DNA from: Sarcocystis neurona
Taxonomy: Eukaryota; Apicomplexa; Conoidasida; Eucoccidiorida; Sarcocystidae
Assembly: GCA_000727475.1 (NCBI GenBank)
Contig: KL647289.1
Span: forward strand, 5,336,019 to 5,400,018
Length of the DNA: 64,000 nucleotides
Direction: 5' to 3'
Shown: positions 61,801 to 64,000 of the stretch, piece by piece
Numbering within the stretch: position 1 is the first letter of the stretch
Layout of the letters: every line of letters begins with the position of its first letter
Translations under genes and position numbers: made by a program
Notes under the pieces: model-generated
Told to the model about the DNA's origin: nothing
Databases searched by the model: none
What the model saw: only the letters and a program-made list of their open reading frames with translations

Positions 61801-64000
61801 TGCTGCTGCTGCTGCTGCTCCAGACCCTGTTGCTGCTGCTGCTGTTGCTGTGATCCTGCTTCGTATGCCTGCTGCCCTACGTCTTCCTGCTCTTGCTGCT
61901 GCTGTGGGGTCTGTTGGTGCTGCTGCGAAGTTTCTTGCTGCCGTAACCGCTGCTGTGTATTTTCACTTGCTGCGCGCCTCTCTCCACAGTCCCCAGCATG
62001 TGGCGAAGTTGTTGCTGTTTCTGCACGCGCATATGCTACTTGCAGCGGAGAAAGCCGTCGAAAGTTTTCAGCCAGTTGCTGCCTCTGCAACCTGCCAGGC
62101 CAGAGCAGCAAATTCTGCTGCTGTCGCTCCTGCAGCTCCTGCGACTCCTGCTGCTGCTGAAGCGCCGGCGCTGCGGTCGCACCAGCCTCCCAACCTCCCG
62201 TGTTGCTAGAAGAGGTGGGGTGTCTCCTACGCTGCTGCAGCAACGCAGCATCACTGGCCCGCTGCTGCTGCTGCTGCAGCCATCGCAAAACCGCCGAGGA
62301 CTCTCCCCATGACTGCGCACCCGCCCCCCTCCGACTGCGCTGCTGCTGCCGCAACTTCTGCTGCTGGTGCTGCGGTTGTTGCTCCTGCACCTGGAGCCAC
62401 AGCATCTGTGGGCGAGGACAGCGCAGCTGGTCCTGCTGCGGCCTCTGGTCCTGGTCGAAGGCGCCAAGAGAAGCAGTCCCGGAGTAGGCGGAAGAGAGAG
62501 ACACGGGCTCGCCACCGACCGCTGCCACGTATCCGACAGCTGCTCCTCCTCCATCTCCTCCAGCTGGTCCTTCTCCACCCCGCGCTACTGCTGCCGTTGC
62601 TGCTGCTGCGGTTGCAGAAGGTTTGCGGGCGCCTCCTGTCGCTGCTGTTGCTGAGGTTTCGGTTTCTCCTTTTTGAGAACGTTGCAAAAACGCGACAGCA
62701 GCACCGGCAATGCGGTGTGACTGGCTGTCTTGCCGCCCGTGCTGCTGTTGTGTTAAGGACAGCTGCTGCTGTTGGTTCTGCAGCTGCTGCTCCTGCTGCA
62801 ACCAGAAGGACCTTCTTCTTCGCTTTTCCGCAGCGCGAGACAGGTAGCCATTCCACGGCGTCTCCGCAGACGCAAGAGGTACAGCGTCCGCCGGCGCAGC
62901 AGCAGCAACAGGAGATGCAATACACGCAGCAGCCGCTGCAGGAGAGTGTGGGCTAATGGGCCACGAGGAAGACGGAAAGAAGGAACGCGGGGGGCGGGCA
63001 GCGGCAGCAACAGCAGCTGCTGCTGCGACTGCTGCTGCTCCTCCTCTTCCTCTTCTTTGCCAGTTGGACGTCGCAAAACTGGCTTCCTCTGCTGCTGCTC
63101 TTCTCCCCGTAGCCGCTGCTGCCGGTCCTGCTGCGGACACGGTGGCTCCTGCCGCTGCGCGTGCCGGCCTTGCTGCTGCTGCTGCGGATGTATCGTCTGC
63201 TCCTGCTTCCGTCACTTCTCCTTCTGTTCCTACATCCTTGGCTGCTCCTCTGGTACTTGCTTCTCCTGTGCCTCCTGCGTGTGACGAAGACGGCGGTGCT
63301 GCTGCTGTATTACCAGCTGCTGCCACTTGTGCATCAGTCGGAGGCGGCGACGGAGACGCAGAGAGGGACCCGAGACGTGCAGCAGCAGCGGCGCAATAAG
63401 GCCGAGACGGGACGTACAACGAAGACGTCGCAGCAGCAGCACCAGCCCAGGCAGCACCAGCAGAAGTTGCCGCCGCAGGAGCGGCAGAAGAATAAATAAC
63501 TGGGACAGAACGCATTTCTCCACACAAAGAAGCATCACGCACGCCTGAGGCAGAAAGACATATACGTGTTGTGGAAATATATCCACAAGGCCAGGAGCCG
63601 GAAATCGGGTGTATGTACACCCCAGCAGCTTCTCTCTTCCGTCGCAAGTCTGGAGTTCCCGCTGCTGCCCCTTCGTTTGAACACAGCGCAGCAGTAAAAC
63701 AATCCTCTTTTCCCCACAGAATCACAGAGCGCGCTGCTCCTGCTGCTTCTGCTTCTTCTTCACTTCCTCCTCGTGCTCCTCGATCTGAAATGACATCTTG
63801 CGGAATCGCTGTTGCTGTTGCTCGACCTGCTGCTGCGGCTGCTATTGAACGTGCTGCTGCTGTTGCTGCTGCTGCTCCTCCTCCTCGTCCTGCTCCATCT
63901 GCTGCAGGTGCTGGCAACCGGCGTGCTGCAGCAGCTCTGGCGGAGACTGCCGCGGCTGTCGCACCTGTTGCAGCAGACAAAGGCGCTGCTGCTGCTCGCG
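58859..64000 (-). CDS. Giant Ala/Gln/Ser-rich exon, continuing past the window edge
   Basis: One frame stays open on the minus strand from the right edge of the window to a strong donor (GCAG-GTGAGT) at 58859, about 1,707 codons, with no stop. The product is mostly Ala, Gln and Ser runs. One tandem Gln block (repeated GLEQQQQ units) is at 61740-61860. Islands of ordinary composition occur at 63.48-63.73 kb (containing RKREAAGVYIHPISGSWPCG) and at 62.8 kb (ASAETPWNGYLSRAAEKRRR). A strongly pyrimidine-rich stretch at 60.52-60.74 kb gives an odd hydrophobic peptide (FVFRLLCTLSSSFLSLSC) and may be an intron. The 5' end is outside the window. The exon joins 58787 in phase 1, so it may be the N-terminus of the IF-2 precursor; it may equally be a separate, uncharacterised low-complexity protein. 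Confidence 0.55.
61740..61860. repeat. Tandem CTG-rich minisatellite coding Gln blocks
   Basis: The plus strand repeats CTCCAGACCCTGTTGCTGCTG-like units three to four times. On the minus strand this codes repeated Gln runs spaced by Gly-Leu-Glu. It is inside the giant exon, and the units keep the reading frame. Confidence 0.8.

Larger units (their letters stand above)
53800..64000. repeat. CAG/CTG triplet-repeat-rich coding domain
   Basis: Across this interval the DNA is dominated by short (CAG)n or (CTG)n runs. On the minus strand the chosen frames give Ala (GCT/GCA), Gln (CAG) and Ser (AGC) runs. On the plus strand and in the other minus frames they give Leu/Cys or Ala/Leu runs and large false open frames. 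The triplet repeats account for most overlapping open frames here. They match the homopolymeric amino-acid repeats known from Eimeria proteins. Confidence 0.85.

Noticed and set aside
60988..63399. Several plus-strand open frames of 100-215 codons
   Set aside because: Antisense to the giant minus-strand exon, low-complexity, with no motif.
1..64000. CRISPR arrays, insertion sequences, operons, rRNA genes and telomeric TTTAGGG arrays
   Set aside because: None were seen; the repeats are simple-sequence or local tandem duplications, and genes are intron-containing. tRNA genes cannot be ruled out by eye.

Overview
The window is eukaryotic nuclear DNA from an apicomplexan, most likely a coccidian of the genus Eimeria. 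The evidence is in the sequence: many short GT-AG introns, long runs of Ala, Gln and Ser coded by CAG-type triplet repeats, and an abrupt change from repeat-poor to repeat-rich DNA. This change matches the segmented (P/R) chromosome texture described for Eimeria. Nothing prokaryotic is present (no operons, CRISPR or IS elements), and the species is inferred rather than proven.

Repeat-poor part, 1 to about 43.4 kb. From left to right I see: about 4 kb with no convincing gene; a minus-strand multi-exon gene (11.4 to 4.3 kb) with pieces of an alpha/beta-hydrolase fold separated by long disordered insertions; a plus-strand triple CCCH zinc-finger protein (16.6-20.0 kb, three exons, 1035 residues); a minus-strand secreted, Cys-containing, Glu/Pro-rich protein (23.1-21.6 kb); a stretch with only isolated exon-like segments (23-30 kb); a minus-strand membrane-protein exon (31.1-30.4 kb); a small minus-strand helical protein (32.9-32.4 kb); a minus-strand two-helix membrane protein (35.2-33.5 kb); and a plus-strand five-exon coiled-coil protein (37.3-38.5 kb).

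The best-supported gene is on the minus strand. It encodes an organellar, bacterial-type translation initiation factor IF-2. Its homologous part runs from 57.2 kb down to 39.2 kb in eleven exons whose splice phases all agree. An IF2_N-like region, all five G motifs and domains II, III and IV can be read in order. The gene crosses the boundary between the two DNA textures: its last four exons are in plain sequence, and the rest is embedded in microsatellites, a minisatellite and an assembly gap (53078-53463). Upstream of the homologous part, four more exons (57.5 kb to the window edge) join it in phase. This gives either an enormous Ala/Gln/Ser-rich N-terminal extension of about 1,950 residues or more, or an unrecognised separate gene.

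The genes are unrelated in function and look like ordinary eukaryotic neighbours, not a pathway cluster. Intron-exon structures were read by eye from splice motifs and reading-frame continuity. Exon borders supported by homology are solid; the others are provisional.
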